DNA of 64,000 nucleotides from Pectinatus haikarae (GCF_030813505.1 NZ_JAUSUE010000015.1), one strand, 5' to 3'. Positions 51,946-61,244 are shown, counted from the stretch's first letter. Numbers and translations: made by a program. Notes: generated from the letters alone by a model not told the origin.

Positions 51946-52704
51946 ATGATGGAAAATACGGATAAAATCACTAACTTGGCAAATATTTTTGAACCACGAG
52001 ACACAGAATCATCTGTCACCTATGTTATCAATAACATAAAAGATTCACTTCTTACAAAAAAGCTTTTGCCGGGTGAGAAGCTACCTTCAGAAATGGATTT
52101 GTCCCGACTGCTTTCTGTCAGCAGAGGATCGATCCGCGAGGCAATGAAAATTTTAGCGGCCTTCGGCATTATTCAGATAAAGCGCGGTGACGGAACCTAC
52201 ATTTCTAAAGATTTCAGCGGAAAAATCCTTTTTGATCCCTTATTGTTTAGTTTTATTCTTTCGGAACCGGCCTTCGAAGAATTGCAAGATTTACGGCTGA
52301 TGCTTGAAGAATACATCGTTGGTCTTGTAATTAAAAATCAAACTTCGGCGGTAATTGATGACCTTTCTGCGTGCAATATCCGTTTTCGTGAGCTGAAAAA
52401 GAACTATTACAAAAATAAAAACACCTGTGATGAAGTACTCTATTGTGATCTTGAATTTCATCATCTCTTAGCAAAATTTGCTAAGAACAGATTAATTGAG
52501 CGAATATACAATTTTGTTTTAGATTATTTCAAGCCTTACATCAGACAAAGCATTGAAGAACCCGTGAAACAAATTATTGATTCCATGAATCCGCACGAAC
52601 AGATGCTCGATGCGATCAAGAAAAAAGATGTTACCGCTGCCAAACAAGCCGTACACAGATCTATTGAAGTTTGGCGGAATCTTATCGTAAAAGATCAGAT
52701 ATAA
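51946..52704 (+). CDS. FadR-type GntR transcriptional regulator
   Basis: This 252-aa protein has a winged helix (about 25-90: LLPGEKLPSEMDLSRLLSVS and RGSIREAMKILAAFG, GDGTYIS). A helical FCD effector domain follows, with ligands such as the D/H of CDLEFHHLLA. It sits in the middle of the locus and is the probable regulator of both divergent promoters. No copy of the operator lies before its own start. Adjacent ATGs at 51946 and 51949 are possible. Confidence 0.9.
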   Translation: MMENTDKITNLANIFEPRDTESSVTYVINNIKDSLLTKKLLPGEKLPSEMDLSRLLSVSRGSIREAMKILAAFGIIQIKRGDGTYISKDFSGKILFDPLLFSFILSEPAFEELQDLRLMLEEYIVGLVIKNQTSAVIDDLSACNIRFRELKKNYYKNKNTCDEVLYCDLEFHHLLAKFAKNRLIERIYNFVLDYFKPYIRQSIEEPVKQIIDSMNPHEQMLDAIKKKDVTAAKQAVHRSIEVWRNLIVKDQI

Positions 52705-52728
52705 TTTTATTTTATAAAGGAGTTTTTT

Positions 52729-53691
52729 ATGAAAATTGTTGTTTTAGATGGATACTGTCTTAATCCCGGTGACCTGAGCTGGGATGATCTGAACGCTATA
52801 GGAGAAACTGTCATTTATGATCGCACAGAATATATCGACAGTATAATCATAAATCGCATCGGTGACGCAGATGCAGTCTATACCAACAAAACCCCCTTAA
52901 GCAAAGCAGTACTTGACGCTGCTGTCAACCTTAAGTTTATTGGTGTTCTGGCTACCGGCTACAATGTGGTTGACACACTCACAGCTGCGGCAAAAAACAT
53001 TACTGTCACCAACATTCCTACATATGGGACTGATTCTGTTGCCCAAATGGCGATTGCTTTGCTTTTAGAATTATGCCATCATGTTGGTGCTCACAATACT
53101 GCCGTGCAGAACGGTGAATGGGAACATAACAATGACTGGTGCTTTTGGAAATACCCACTTATAGAGCTGTCAGGAAAAACCATCGGCATACTTGGTTTTG
53201 GACGCATCGGTCAAGCCGTTGGACGTATCGCACAGTCATTAGGCATGAAAATTCTTGCTTTTGATCGATTTCCAAACAAAACATTTGAAAACGACCGTTT
53301 AAAATATGCCAGTATTGATGAAATATTCAGCCAGGCTGATGTCATCAGCCTTCATTGCCCTCTTTTTCCTGATACAACAGGTATAATCAACGCTGAAAAT
53401 ATCAATAAAATGAAAAACGGTGTCTTCATCATTAATAATTCTCGCGGCGGTCTAATCATAGAAGAAGATCTGGCTAAAGCTTTAAAGAATGGTAAGGTTG
53501 GCGGTGCTGCCTTGGACGTGATCTCTACAGAACCCATCAAAGGAAACAACCCCTTACTCAATATAGACAACTGTATTATCACTCCGCATATATCCTGGGC
53601 TCCCAAAGAATCTCGTCAGCGTTTGATGAATATTGCAATAAAAAATCTAACCTGTTATATTGCGGGCACTCCGCAAAATACAGTCATATAA
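52729..53691 (+). CDS. D-2-hydroxyacid dehydrogenase (hydroxypyruvate/glycerate dehydrogenase-like)
   Basis: This 320-aa NAD-dependent dehydrogenase starts KIVVLDGYCLNPGDLSWDDL. The NAD site is GILGFGRIGQAVG (around 153-165). The catalytic Arg (NNSRGG), Glu (ISTEP) and His (PHISW) are in place. Such enzymes reduce hydroxypyruvate to D-glycerate. The adjacent glycerate kinase supports that role. It begins 24 bases after the regulator. Confidence 0.9.
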   Translation: MKIVVLDGYCLNPGDLSWDDLNAIGETVIYDRTEYIDSIIINRIGDADAVYTNKTPLSKAVLDAAVNLKFIGVLATGYNVVDTLTAAAKNITVTNIPTYGTDSVAQMAIALLLELCHHVGAHNTAVQNGEWEHNNDWCFWKYPLIELSGKTIGILGFGRIGQAVGRIAQSLGMKILAFDRFPNKTFENDRLKYASIDEIFSQADVISLHCPLFPDTTGIINAENINKMKNGVFIINNSRGGLIIEEDLAKALKNGKVGGAALDVISTEPIKGNNPLLNIDNCIITPHISWAPKESRQRLMNIAIKNLTCYIAGTPQNTVI

Positions 53692-53769
53692 CGTACAACT
53701 TCAGCATTATAGCCAACTCCATATAATAACCTTGCCAGACTGCTCAATAATACACAATGAGGTGTCACA

Positions 53770-54906
53770 ATGAATATTGTTATTGCTATGGATTCCTTTA
53801 AAGGGAGCCTTTCTTCTGTGGAAGCCGGCAGCATCACTGCCACAGCCATTAGGACCTTGCTCCCTACAGCCGTCATTAAAATTTTTCCGCTGGCTGATGG
53901 CGGAGAGGGCACAGTAAATACATTGACCGAAGGTCTTGGCGGTCATATAATAACTACTCCGGCTACCGGACCTCTTGGGCAGAAAATTATCTGCCATTAT
54001 GGAATTATTAAATCAACTCGTACGGCAATTATTGAAACCGCCAATGTTGCCGGTCTTTCCCTCATTCCCACACAAAAACGTAATCCGTTATATACCACCA
54101 CCTATGGACTGGGCGAGCTCATACTTCATGCCATAAATAATGACTGCCGAAATTTTATTATCGGTATAGGCGGCAGCGCCACTAATGACTGCGGAATTGG
54201 TATGCTGACTGCCTTAGGTGTACAATTTTTAAACAACTGCGGTCAGCCAGCCGGCATAAATGGACAAAACCTTGCCGATGTGGTATCCATTGACCTGTCA
54301 CAGCTCTGCCCAGACATAAAAAACTGCAGCTTTCACATAGCCTGTGATGTATCCAATCCGCTTTGCGGTAGTAAAGGTTGTGCTGCAGTATATGGTCCTC
54401 AAAAAGGTGCTGCATCTGAAACCATTGAGTTTTTGGATAAAGCCGCCTCTAATTTTGCTAAAAAAATTCATCAGCAGCTTGGATGCGATGAAGCCGACAA
54501 ACCAGGTGCAGGTGCTGCCGGTGGATTGGGTTACGCTTTTGCTACTTTTTTGCCAGCAACCTTGGAACCCGGTGTTAGTCTGGTACTTGATGCCATTAAT
54601 ATTAAAAGTGCCTTAAAAAATGCCGACATAGTAATTACCGGTGAAGGATGTCTTGACGAACAAACGATTATGGGTAAAGCACCTGTAGGCGTTGCACAAC
54701 TTGCAAAAAAAATCAACAAAAAAACTTGTGTCATTGCTTTTTCCGGATGTGCCAAACCAATGGCTGAAAAAGTAAACCAATATGGTATTGATGCTTATTT
54801 TCCGATCCTGCATTTACCTATGGATACTCAAACCGCCATGCAGCCAGAAACAGCACGCCTTAATCTCCGGCAAACAGTTACTCAGGTTTTTCGCCTGCTG
54901 GTATGA
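53770..54906 (+). CDS. glxK: Glycerate kinase
   Basis: This 378-aa protein belongs to the GarK/GlxK type I glycerate kinase family. It has MDSFKGSLSS, PLADGGEGT, ETANVAGLSLI, GIGGSATNDCGIGML, GAAGGLGYA and TGEGCLDEQT. It phosphorylates D-glycerate to a phosphoglycerate for glycolysis. With the preceding dehydrogenase it forms a hydroxypyruvate-to-glycerate phosphate route. It ends the locus at a strong terminator. The specific symbol is a family choice; GarK or GlxK cannot be told apart here. Confidence 0.92.
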   Translation: MNIVIAMDSFKGSLSSVEAGSITATAIRTLLPTAVIKIFPLADGGEGTVNTLTEGLGGHIITTPATGPLGQKIICHYGIIKSTRTAIIETANVAGLSLIPTQKRNPLYTTTYGLGELILHAINNDCRNFIIGIGGSATNDCGIGMLTALGVQFLNNCGQPAGINGQNLADVVSIDLSQLCPDIKNCSFHIACDVSNPLCGSKGCAAVYGPQKGAASETIEFLDKAASNFAKKIHQQLGCDEADKPGAGAAGGLGYAFATFLPATLEPGVSLVLDAINIKSALKNADIVITGEGCLDEQTIMGKAPVGVAQLAKKINKKTCVIAFSGCAKPMAEKVNQYGIDAYFPILHLPMDTQTAMQPETARLNLRQTVTQVFRLLV

Positions 54907-55015
54907 TTTTCTCCCAAGCTAACTCATTTATCCTCTTTATCGCCCGCATTTTTGCTGCACACTGTCTGATTGCTTCTTTACATTCGATCGCTAAAAACTA
55001 ACTACTTAGAAAGCC

Positions 55016-55056
55016 CGCAGTAACAATGTTTATGTTTGTTACTGCGATTTTTTTAT
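55016..55056 (+). terminator. Terminator after the glycerate kinase gene
   Basis: CGCAGTAACAA (55016-55026) pairs exactly with TTGTTACTGCG (55036-55046), followed by ATTTTTTT. Confidence 0.88.
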
Positions 55057-55063
55057 TTATTTT

Positions 55064-55391
55064 TTATTTTTTATAAAATCGCTTAAAAAATAAAGCATAT
55101 ATGCTCTTTATTAAATATGAGGCAAATTTTGGGGAATCACAATTCAGTTCTACAAATTGTATTTTTTTATGCCTGTCTATTTTTTCAGATAAAATATCTC
55201 CATGCGTTTTGGTGAGATTATCAAATACCACATGCGTAAGAAACTCCCTTGATGTCAAAATTATTGGACAAACCATAATTGAACAAGCCACCGGAGACAA
55301 CCAGCATCAGATGATTCTTTTGAATCTCAATCCCACTTTGCGTATTAAAATTAAGGATGATAATATCCTCGGATTCTGGAAATTGTTTCAC
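55064..55391 (-). pseudogene. MazF/PemK-type toxin, frameshifted remnant
   Basis: From a GTG at 55391 the first frame reads VKQFPESEDIIILNFNTQSG, then HLMLVVSGG, which follows the MazF N-terminus (P..GD.I...F....G.E...RP.LVVS). Around 55300 sense passes to another frame: VCPI, then SREFLTHVVFDN and LTKTHGDILSEKI, the MazF C-terminal half. At least one indel and probable loss of a few residues break the toxin. Its GTGA start overlaps the antitoxin stop, as in intact mazEF pairs. Confidence 0.75.
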
Positions 55392-55615
55392 TCGACAACC
55401 TCTTTTTCCAAATCTGTATCGACATCAAATTCTGAACAAAACCAATCCCTTTCATAGTCTTTAAAAAGTTCATCAAATGCAGCTTCTTTTTTCTGTATAA
55501 GTTTTTTTTAAACGATTTAATCTCCATTGACTGTAATTATAACTTTATCGTTAGGCTGTAGTTTTACTTGTGCAATAAGCTCTTTAGCCAGCCGGATTGC
55601 GTTACACAAAAACAT
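55388..55615 (-). pseudogene. MazE/ChpS-type antitoxin remnant
   Basis: From an ATG at 55615 the frame reads MFLC, then NAIRLAKELIAQVKL and NDKVIITVNGD, matching a MazE AbrB-like fold without its first ~7 residues. Two in-frame stops (TAA at 55517-55519 and at 55508-55510) follow. The antitoxin tail then continues in the same frame as AAFDELFKDYERDW and ends KEVVE. The module is inactive by sequence. Confidence 0.72.
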
Positions 55616-55756
55616 TGTAATTTATATTTCAAAAGAACGGCATATTTCTCATATAACAAATTACTCACAAATGTAAAATAAAGAAAATAATAATTATCAT
55701 CTTGAGCGATGGTCAAGTTACTAAATATTGGAAAATCACTTTAGCCATTCATCAAT

Positions 55757-55779
55757 AATTTCCTCACTACACGGAAATT
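55757..55779 (+). promoter_or_regulatory. gat-type operator upstream of the GatD-like gene
   Basis: AATTTCC (55757-55763) and GGAAATT (55773-55779) form a dyad TTTCC-N9-GGAAA. A TATACT lies at 55810-55815 with no good -35, as in activator-dependent promoters. The same TTTCC-N9-GGAAA layout occurs upstream of the regulator gene at 57030-57048. Confidence 0.6.
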
Positions 55780-55853
55780 TTCAAACTATGGGAGATATGA
55801 TGCTTTTGGTATACTAATTTTGTCAGAATTTATCGGCAAAGGAGATAATGACC

Positions 55854-56900
55854 ATGGGTACAATGAAAGCTCTTGTTGTTGAAGGTATAAAAAAAATAAA
55901 TTATAAAAGCGTTCCTATACCAGAGATTAACGATCATGAAGTATTAGTGAAAGTTCATGCCTGCGGCATTTGTGGTTCGGATTTACCACGTGCCAGAGAT
56001 GGTGGAGTACATTCTTATCCTATTATTATCGGACATGAATTTTCTGGTGAAATCACTCAAATTGGCAGTAAAGTTAAAAATCTGAAAACAGGTCAGCGTG
56101 TTACCGCTGCTCCTCTTATTCCGTGCACTCATTGCGCCAACTGCTCTGCCGGGCAGCCTGCAATGTGCACCCAATACTCTTTCGTCGGCTCCCGGCAATC
56201 AGGCGCGATGGCCGAATTTGTCTCTGTTCCTTCTATAAATATTGTTCCCATTGCGGATAATGTAACATATGAACAGGCTGCCTGCATAGAACCGCTTACC
56301 GTTGCTATCCACGGTGTTGAGCGGGCTGGCATTTTAAAAAGCGGTGCTTCGGCGATCGTATATGGCTGCGGTACTATCGGTTTATTGACAATGCAATGTT
56401 TACTTGCAAAGGGTTTGGAACGCATCTATATTATCGATATTGATGATTCAAAACTTGTACTTGCTAAAAAGCTGGGGGCTCATAAAACACTGAATTCGGC
56501 TAAAATCAATATATCAAATTATTTTTCCGAGCATGGCAAAGTTGATTACGCCTTTGAAACAGCCGGAGTTAATATCCTGCAGGCGCAGATTCCTGCATTG
56601 GTAAAGAAAATGGGACATGTTGTATATATAGGAACAGTGCCGAGAGATGTCACTTTTCCGGCAGAAACATTTGAGCTTATTTTACGCGGTGAATTGAATG
56701 TCACGGGTTCCTGGATGAGTTATTCTGCCCCATTTCCTGGAGGAGAATGGAGCGGCGCTGCCGAATATCTTCAGGCTGGAAAAGTGAAAGTGGACGAACT
56801 TGTTACCCATAGATTTCCTCTTTCAGCCGGTTATCAGGCTTTCGAAACGCTGCTTGATAAGAAGCAAGAAGCCATCAAAGTTATGTATGTTATGGAATAG
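55854..56900 (+). CDS. gatD: Zinc-dependent galactitol-1-phosphate 5-dehydrogenase-like protein
   Basis: A 348-aa medium-chain dehydrogenase. Catalytic zinc ligands are in CGICGSDLP (Cys37) and GHEFSG (His61, Glu62). The structural zinc is held by Cys91, 94, 97 and 105. The NAD loop is YGCGTIGLL. The strings GICGSDLPRA, YPIIIGHEFSG and FVGSRQSG closely parallel E. coli GatD, which oxidises galactitol 1-phosphate to tagatose 6-phosphate. The downstream galactitol-type PTS and aldolase support this. The start is the ATG at 55854, nine bases after AAGGAG. Confidence 0.85.
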   Translation: MGTMKALVVEGIKKINYKSVPIPEINDHEVLVKVHACGICGSDLPRARDGGVHSYPIIIGHEFSGEITQIGSKVKNLKTGQRVTAAPLIPCTHCANCSAGQPAMCTQYSFVGSRQSGAMAEFVSVPSINIVPIADNVTYEQAACIEPLTVAIHGVERAGILKSGASAIVYGCGTIGLLTMQCLLAKGLERIYIIDIDDSKLVLAKKLGAHKTLNSAKINISNYFSEHGKVDYAFETAGVNILQAQIPALVKKMGHVVYIGTVPRDVTFPAETFELILRGELNVTGSWMSYSAPFPGGEWSGAAEYLQAGKVKVDELVTHRFPLSAGYQAFETLLDKKQEAIKVMYVME

Positions 56901-56910
56901 ATATTGAAAT

Positions 56911-56955
56911 AAAAAGCGGACATGTTGTCAATAGCATGTCTGCTTTTTATTTTAA
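56911..56955 (+). terminator. Terminator after the GatD-like gene
   Basis: AAAAAGCGGACATG (56911-56924) pairs with CATGTCTGCTTTTT (56935-56948, one G-U), followed by ATTTT. It separates gatD from the regulator-PTS operon. Confidence 0.82.
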
Positions 56956-57028
56956 TCAGCAACCAGTAAAATAAGTAGGAGGAAAAAGAAATATCCTTCT
57001 TAGGAAATTACTAAAACATATTTAAAAC

Positions 57029-57049
57029 ATTTCCGCTATTATCGGAAAT
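57029..57049 (+). promoter_or_regulatory. gat-type operator upstream of the PRD regulator gene
   Basis: ATTTCCG (57029-57035) and CGGAAAT (57043-57049) form a perfect dyad, again TTTCC-N9-GGAAA. A TTGACA (57063-57068) lies downstream. Shared with the site before gatD, it is the probable binding site of the PRD regulator. Confidence 0.6.
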
Positions 57050-57111
57050 AGATGAACTATGTTTGACACCGTTTTTTTGTTATGCTTGATTCAGATAGAG
57101 AGGATGATAAT

Positions 57112-59052
57112 ATGCTAAGCAATAGACAAGAAAAGATTATCAAACTTTTGCAAAAGCATAAAAATGGTCTTACTGGCGAAGAACTATCAAAATATATTGG
57201 TGTTTCTTCTCGAACAATTCGCTCCGATATAAAAAACTTAATTTTACCAGCAGATGAGTATGGAATTAAAGTTCACTCTGGCACACGTTCCGGTTATGTA
57301 TTGGAAATTATAAATTCTAAACTTTTTCAATTTTTTTTGCAAGGAGCAACTGTTTCTCATACAGCTTCTCCGGAAGACAGAGTTGATTTTATCATCCAAA
57401 AATTTCTTCAATGCGCATTGAAAAATACTTCTCTCACTCAACAGGAATTAGCTGATGAACTTTATATCAGCCTTTCTACTCTAAAGCTTAATATCAAAGA
57501 AGCTTCAAAAATATTAGCTCCTTACTCGCTTGAATTTGCTTCTTATAAAACAGAAGGAATGCGGCTTATAGGCAATGAGGCAAAACTCCGCTATTTTATA
57601 TCAGAATATATTTCGCAAAAAAAGAATCCTTCCTTTTTACAAAGTAATGCATTTTACAGCAATGTTTTCAAAGGAATTGATTTGTCATTGATTGAACATA
57701 TTATTTTTCGTGTTATCAATGCCTATGAGCTTCATTTAACAGATGTTGCCGTACAAAATCTTTCCATGCATATTGCAATCGCCCTTAAGCGGGCCGGACA
57801 GGAAAACTATATCGTTTATACCCTCAATCAAAGCAGATTCATGGAAAAAACCAAAGAATTCGAAGTTGCATCTTCCATATTTGAAGAGCTTTACCGTGCG
57901 ACAAAAATTGATGTGGCAACCAGTGAGGTCTACTATCTTACTCAGCATCTCATGGCAAGCAAAAAATATATGGAGGCAGATGATTCTTCTATTCAGAGAA
58001 TGACTGAATTGGTCAGAGAAATCATTAGCAATATTAAGGAAAATGTAAATATTGATTTTTCTAAAGACAATACTTTAATTCAATGGCTGGCATTACATCT
58101 TAAGACATCTATTCCAAGAATGAAATTCAAAATGAATATTCGCAATGATGTCATTGACATTATAAAATCCGAGTATCCATTGGCTTTTCAAATTGCTGTA
58201 ATTGCCAGCAATTTTCTCGAACAAAAAGAACACATTATTGTCAATGAAAATGAGATAGGCTATATTGCCGTACATTTTGGTGCAGCTTTAAATCGGCAGG
58301 ATATAAAAACTGATGCTTGTGTAAGGCGTGTTTTGCTTGTTTGCGCAAGTGGTATGGGGACCGCAGTGCTTTTAAAATCCCGTTTAGAAGAACATTTTAA
58401 AAGCCGCATAGTCATAGTCGATACAATTCCTGGCTATCAGCTTACTGAGGATATGCTCAGAACAGTGGACATTGTGATCACCACTGTTCCAATAAAACAC
58501 ATTGACTCAGAAAAGATAATTTGGATAAAACATTTATTGAACAATAAGGAAATATATCTTCTGGAACAGCATTATTTTTCTTTGCATCAAGGTATAGGAA
58601 TAGGAACAGAAATAGAAGATTTTTTCCTTAAAGATTGCTTTAATATGCATATGCAGTTCAATACAAGGAATGAAGTTCTTGAGTTTCTCACCGAACAATT
58701 GAAAAGTAAAGGCCTCATGGATGATCTCGCCAAGCACTCCGTTTTTGAACGTGAAAATGCATCGCCTACAGAAATCGGCAATTTAGTGGCCATACCGCAT
58801 CCTGTTTACAACGATCCGCCAAAATCATCTATCGCTATTCTCATTTTAGATAGACCGATCTTATGGGATGAACAGCCTGTTCAGCTTGTTTTTTTAATCA
58901 GTATTGCTAAATCTCAATTTAAACTTTGGGAACCTATTTTTCTGAAACTATTCAATTATCTTGTAAAAAATAATGGTGTCAAAGAAATATTGCACGAGAC
59001 TTCGTATGACACCTTTATCAAAAATTTTAAAAAACAGTTCCCTCAGGAGTGA
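57112..59052 (+). CDS. PRD-type transcriptional activator with EIIB and EIIA domains
   Basis: This 646-aa regulator resembles MtlR/GatR-type activators. Order: helix-turn-helix (1-55), Mga-like second HTH (about 90-165), PRD1 (His220, His279), PRD2 (His329, His388), EIIB-like (Cys411 in VLLVCASGMGTA), EIIA-like (His563 in VAIPHPV). Phosphorylation by HPr and EIIB on these residues would tune activity to PTS flux. It heads the PTS operon and probably acts at the paired TTTCC-N9-GGAAA dyads. The start is the ATG at 57112 after GAGAGG. Confidence 0.93.
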   Translation: MLSNRQEKIIKLLQKHKNGLTGEELSKYIGVSSRTIRSDIKNLILPADEYGIKVHSGTRSGYVLEIINSKLFQFFLQGATVSHTASPEDRVDFIIQKFLQCALKNTSLTQQELADELYISLSTLKLNIKEASKILAPYSLEFASYKTEGMRLIGNEAKLRYFISEYISQKKNPSFLQSNAFYSNVFKGIDLSLIEHIIFRVINAYELHLTDVAVQNLSMHIAIALKRAGQENYIVYTLNQSRFMEKTKEFEVASSIFEELYRATKIDVATSEVYYLTQHLMASKKYMEADDSSIQRMTELVREIISNIKENVNIDFSKDNTLIQWLALHLKTSIPRMKFKMNIRNDVIDIIKSEYPLAFQIAVIASNFLEQKEHIIVNENEIGYIAVHFGAALNRQDIKTDACVRRVLLVCASGMGTAVLLKSRLEEHFKSRIVIVDTIPGYQLTEDMLRTVDIVITTVPIKHIDSEKIIWIKHLLNNKEIYLLEQHYFSLHQGIGIGTEIEDFFLKDCFNMHMQFNTRNEVLEFLTEQLKSKGLMDDLAKHSVFERENASPTEIGNLVAIPHPVYNDPPKSSIAILILDRPILWDEQPVQLVFLISIAKSQFKLWEPIFLKLFNYLVKNNGVKEILHETSYDTFIKNFKKQFPQE

Positions 59053-59057
59053 TATTA

Positions 59058-59525
59058 ATGAGCACGCACACTTTATTTAATGAGAAGCTAATTTTTTTTG
59101 ACAAAATCCCCAGTGACAATTTTTCAGCAATAAAAATATTAGGGGATGAACTTGTCAAAGCTGGATACATTCTTCCGGCCTATATAAAAACCGTTTCAAA
59201 ACGGGAAATTGATTTTCCAACAGGAATTGCCCTGCGATCGTCCGGCGTTGCTATTCCGCATGCTGCCCCGGAAAATAATGTGCTAAAAGATGGAATCGCT
59301 GTCCTGCGCTTAAAAAAACCCGTTATTTTTCATAGCATGGAAGATTCGGAAGATAAATTATCCGTTTCCATAATTTTCATGCTGGCACTGAGAGAAGCCA
59401 ATGGACATATTTCAATGCTGCAAAAACTTTTTAGGATCTTTCAGCAAAATGATTTAATGCAAAAGTTATTAATTGCTGATAATACTGAAAAATTTCAAAC
59501 ACTTATGCTCGAAAACATGCAATAA
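59058..59525 (+). CDS. gatA: PTS EIIA component (galactitol/fructose type)
   Basis: This 155-aa EIIA of the fructose/mannitol fold has phosphorylatable His68 in SSGVAIPHAAPE. It passes phosphate from HPr to EIIB. The start is the ATG at 59058, eight bases after AGGAG, overlapping nothing; a GTG at 59049 overlaps the regulator stop. It lies directly upstream of EIIB and EIIC, as in gatABC of enterics. Confidence 0.9.
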   Translation: MSTHTLFNEKLIFFDKIPSDNFSAIKILGDELVKAGYILPAYIKTVSKREIDFPTGIALRSSGVAIPHAAPENNVLKDGIAVLRLKKPVIFHSMEDSEDKLSVSIIFMLALREANGHISMLQKLFRIFQQNDLMQKLLIADNTEKFQTLMLENMQ

Positions 59526-59563
59526 ATTATTCATTTTAAAATTGAAAAAGGTGGCAGATGATT

Positions 59564-59839
59564 ATGAAAAAAATTATCGTAGCTTGTGGTGGTGCTGTTG
59601 CTACTTCAACAGTTGCCGCAACGGCAATAAAAGAACTTTGTAATAAAAATAATATTCCTATAGAAATATTACAGATTCGCATGAATGAAATTGAAAATAA
59701 TCTCAGTGGTGTGGATCTTATCGTCACGACGATGCGTATAAAAAAAGATTTTGGAAAACCTTATGTAAACGGAATGCCCTTTCTCAGCGGTATAAATGTG
59801 GAAGAGACAGAAGAAAAAATACTTTCATATTTGCGGTGA
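59564..59839 (+). CDS. gatB: PTS EIIB component, galactitol type
   Basis: This 91-aa EIIB has the active cysteine Cys8 in KIIVACGGAVATST and the tail DLIVTTMRIKKDFG. It phosphorylates the incoming sugar through EIIC. AAGGTGG lies nine bases before the ATG at 59564; the upstream in-frame ATG (59558) is too close. Its neighbours assign it to galactitol or a related polyol. Confidence 0.92.
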   Translation: MKKIIVACGGAVATSTVAATAIKELCNKNNIPIEILQIRMNEIENNLSGVDLIVTTMRIKKDFGKPYVNGMPFLSGINVEETEEKILSYLR

Positions 59840-59867
59840 TTTTCAATAAATTTCAGGAGGTAGTTTC

Positions 59868-61244
59868 ATGGATATTTTATTAGCCTGTGTAAAATATTTT
59901 GTTGATCTCGGTCCGGCCGTTATGTTGCCAATTGTTATTTTTATAGTCGCATTGATTCTGGGACAATCATTTGGCAAAGCTTTAAAATGCGGTCTTTCCA
60001 TAGGTATTGGATTTATAGGAATAGGATTGGTCATTGGTCTTATGTTAAGCAATCTTGCACCAGCCGCCAAAGCAATGTCTGCAAATTTCGGTCTGTCTAT
60101 GAATGTTATTGATATTGGCTGGCCGGGTGCAGCTCCTATGACCTGGGCGAGCAGTATAGCCCTCGTCGCAATTCCGATAGCAATTCTTGTGAATATTATT
60201 ATGCTTACACTTCGTATGACGAGAGTAGTTAATATAGATATCTGGAATATATGGCATTTTGCTTTTACCGGAGCGATTATCAACATTGCAACAGGAAGTT
60301 ATGCATTAGGTGTTTTGGGAGTGGCACTGCATGCTGCCTATGCTTATAAAATCGGGGATTGGTTCGCACCTGTTACAGAAGAATATTTTGGCTTGGAAGG
60401 TATAGCGATGCCGCATGGGGACAGTGGTTGGTTTGCTCCAATTTCTGTGCCTGTCAACTGGCTGCTCGATAGAATTCCCATTATTCGTGACATTGATATA
60501 AATCTCGAACATTTCCAGAAATTTGGTGCATTGGGAGATCCTTCCATTATGGGCGGAGTCCTGGGTGTGATCATCGGTATTCTTGCCGGATATGATCTTC
60601 GCGGTATTCTCACGCTTGGTGTTCAAATGGCCGCAGTTATAATTTTAATGCCGCAAGTCGTAAAACATATCATGGCAGGCCTTATGCCCGTATCAGAAAC
60701 AGCTAAGTCTGTCCTTAAAAAACGCTTTAAAAATTCTACATTCTATATCGGGCTTGACTGTGCCTTACTCCTTGGCGATCCGAGTGTCGTTGCCGCATCA
60801 CTTCTTTTTATTCCCATAACTATTTTTATTGCTGCCATAGTCCCCGGCAATCAGATTTTACCGTTTGGCGATTTACCTACCATTGGCTTTTTTATTGCTT
60901 TAGCTGTTGGTGTACACAAGGGAAATCTATTCCGTACATTGATTACAGGAATAATTGTCATGTTCATGGCAATTTGGATTTCCAATCAAATGATCGGTCT
61001 CCATACTATTTTGGGTGAAAATGCTGGTCAGATAAGCGCCGGTGTATCTCAGGTAGCTTCGCTTGATCAGGGCGGCAGTCCGATAACTTATATTCTTTCG
61101 CAAATCATGCATAATACAGATATGGGCGGTCTTCTTATAATCGGAATATCTTATATCTTCTGTATCATATGTACCTGGGTCTGGCACAGAAATCAGATTG
61201 CCAAAACTACGAAAAGCAGCCATGAAATTCCCAGCAGTGAATAA
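59868..61244 (+). CDS. gatC: PTS EIIC component, galactitol type
   Basis: This 458-aa membrane permease of the PTS-Gat family has ~9-10 segments. It contains GLSIGIGFIGIGLVIG, DIGWPGAAPMTWAS, the conserved GDSGWFAPISVPVNWL loop and FGALGDPSIMGGVLG. It binds and translocates the polyol with EIIB. Family members carry galactitol and sometimes arabitol or sorbose-like sugars; GatD and the aldolase favour galactitol. AGGAGG precedes the ATG. Confidence 0.93.
   Translation: MDILLACVKYFVDLGPAVMLPIVIFIVALILGQSFGKALKCGLSIGIGFIGIGLVIGLMLSNLAPAAKAMSANFGLSMNVIDIGWPGAAPMTWASSIALVAIPIAILVNIIMLTLRMTRVVNIDIWNIWHFAFTGAIINIATGSYALGVLGVALHAAYAYKIGDWFAPVTEEYFGLEGIAMPHGDSGWFAPISVPVNWLLDRIPIIRDIDINLEHFQKFGALGDPSIMGGVLGVIIGILAGYDLRGILTLGVQMAAVIILMPQVVKHIMAGLMPVSETAKSVLKKRFKNSTFYIGLDCALLLGDPSVVAASLLFIPITIFIAAIVPGNQILPFGDLPTIGFFIALAVGVHKGNLFRTLITGIIVMFMAIWISNQMIGLHTILGENAGQISAGVSQVASLDQGGSPITYILSQIMHNTDMGGLLIIGISYIFCIICTWVWHRNQIAKTTKSSHEIPSSE

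Noticed and set aside
55101..55457. 118-codon plus-strand frame in the gap before gatD
   Set aside because: It is antisense to the MazEF remnants, has no ribosome binding site and no protein-like pattern.
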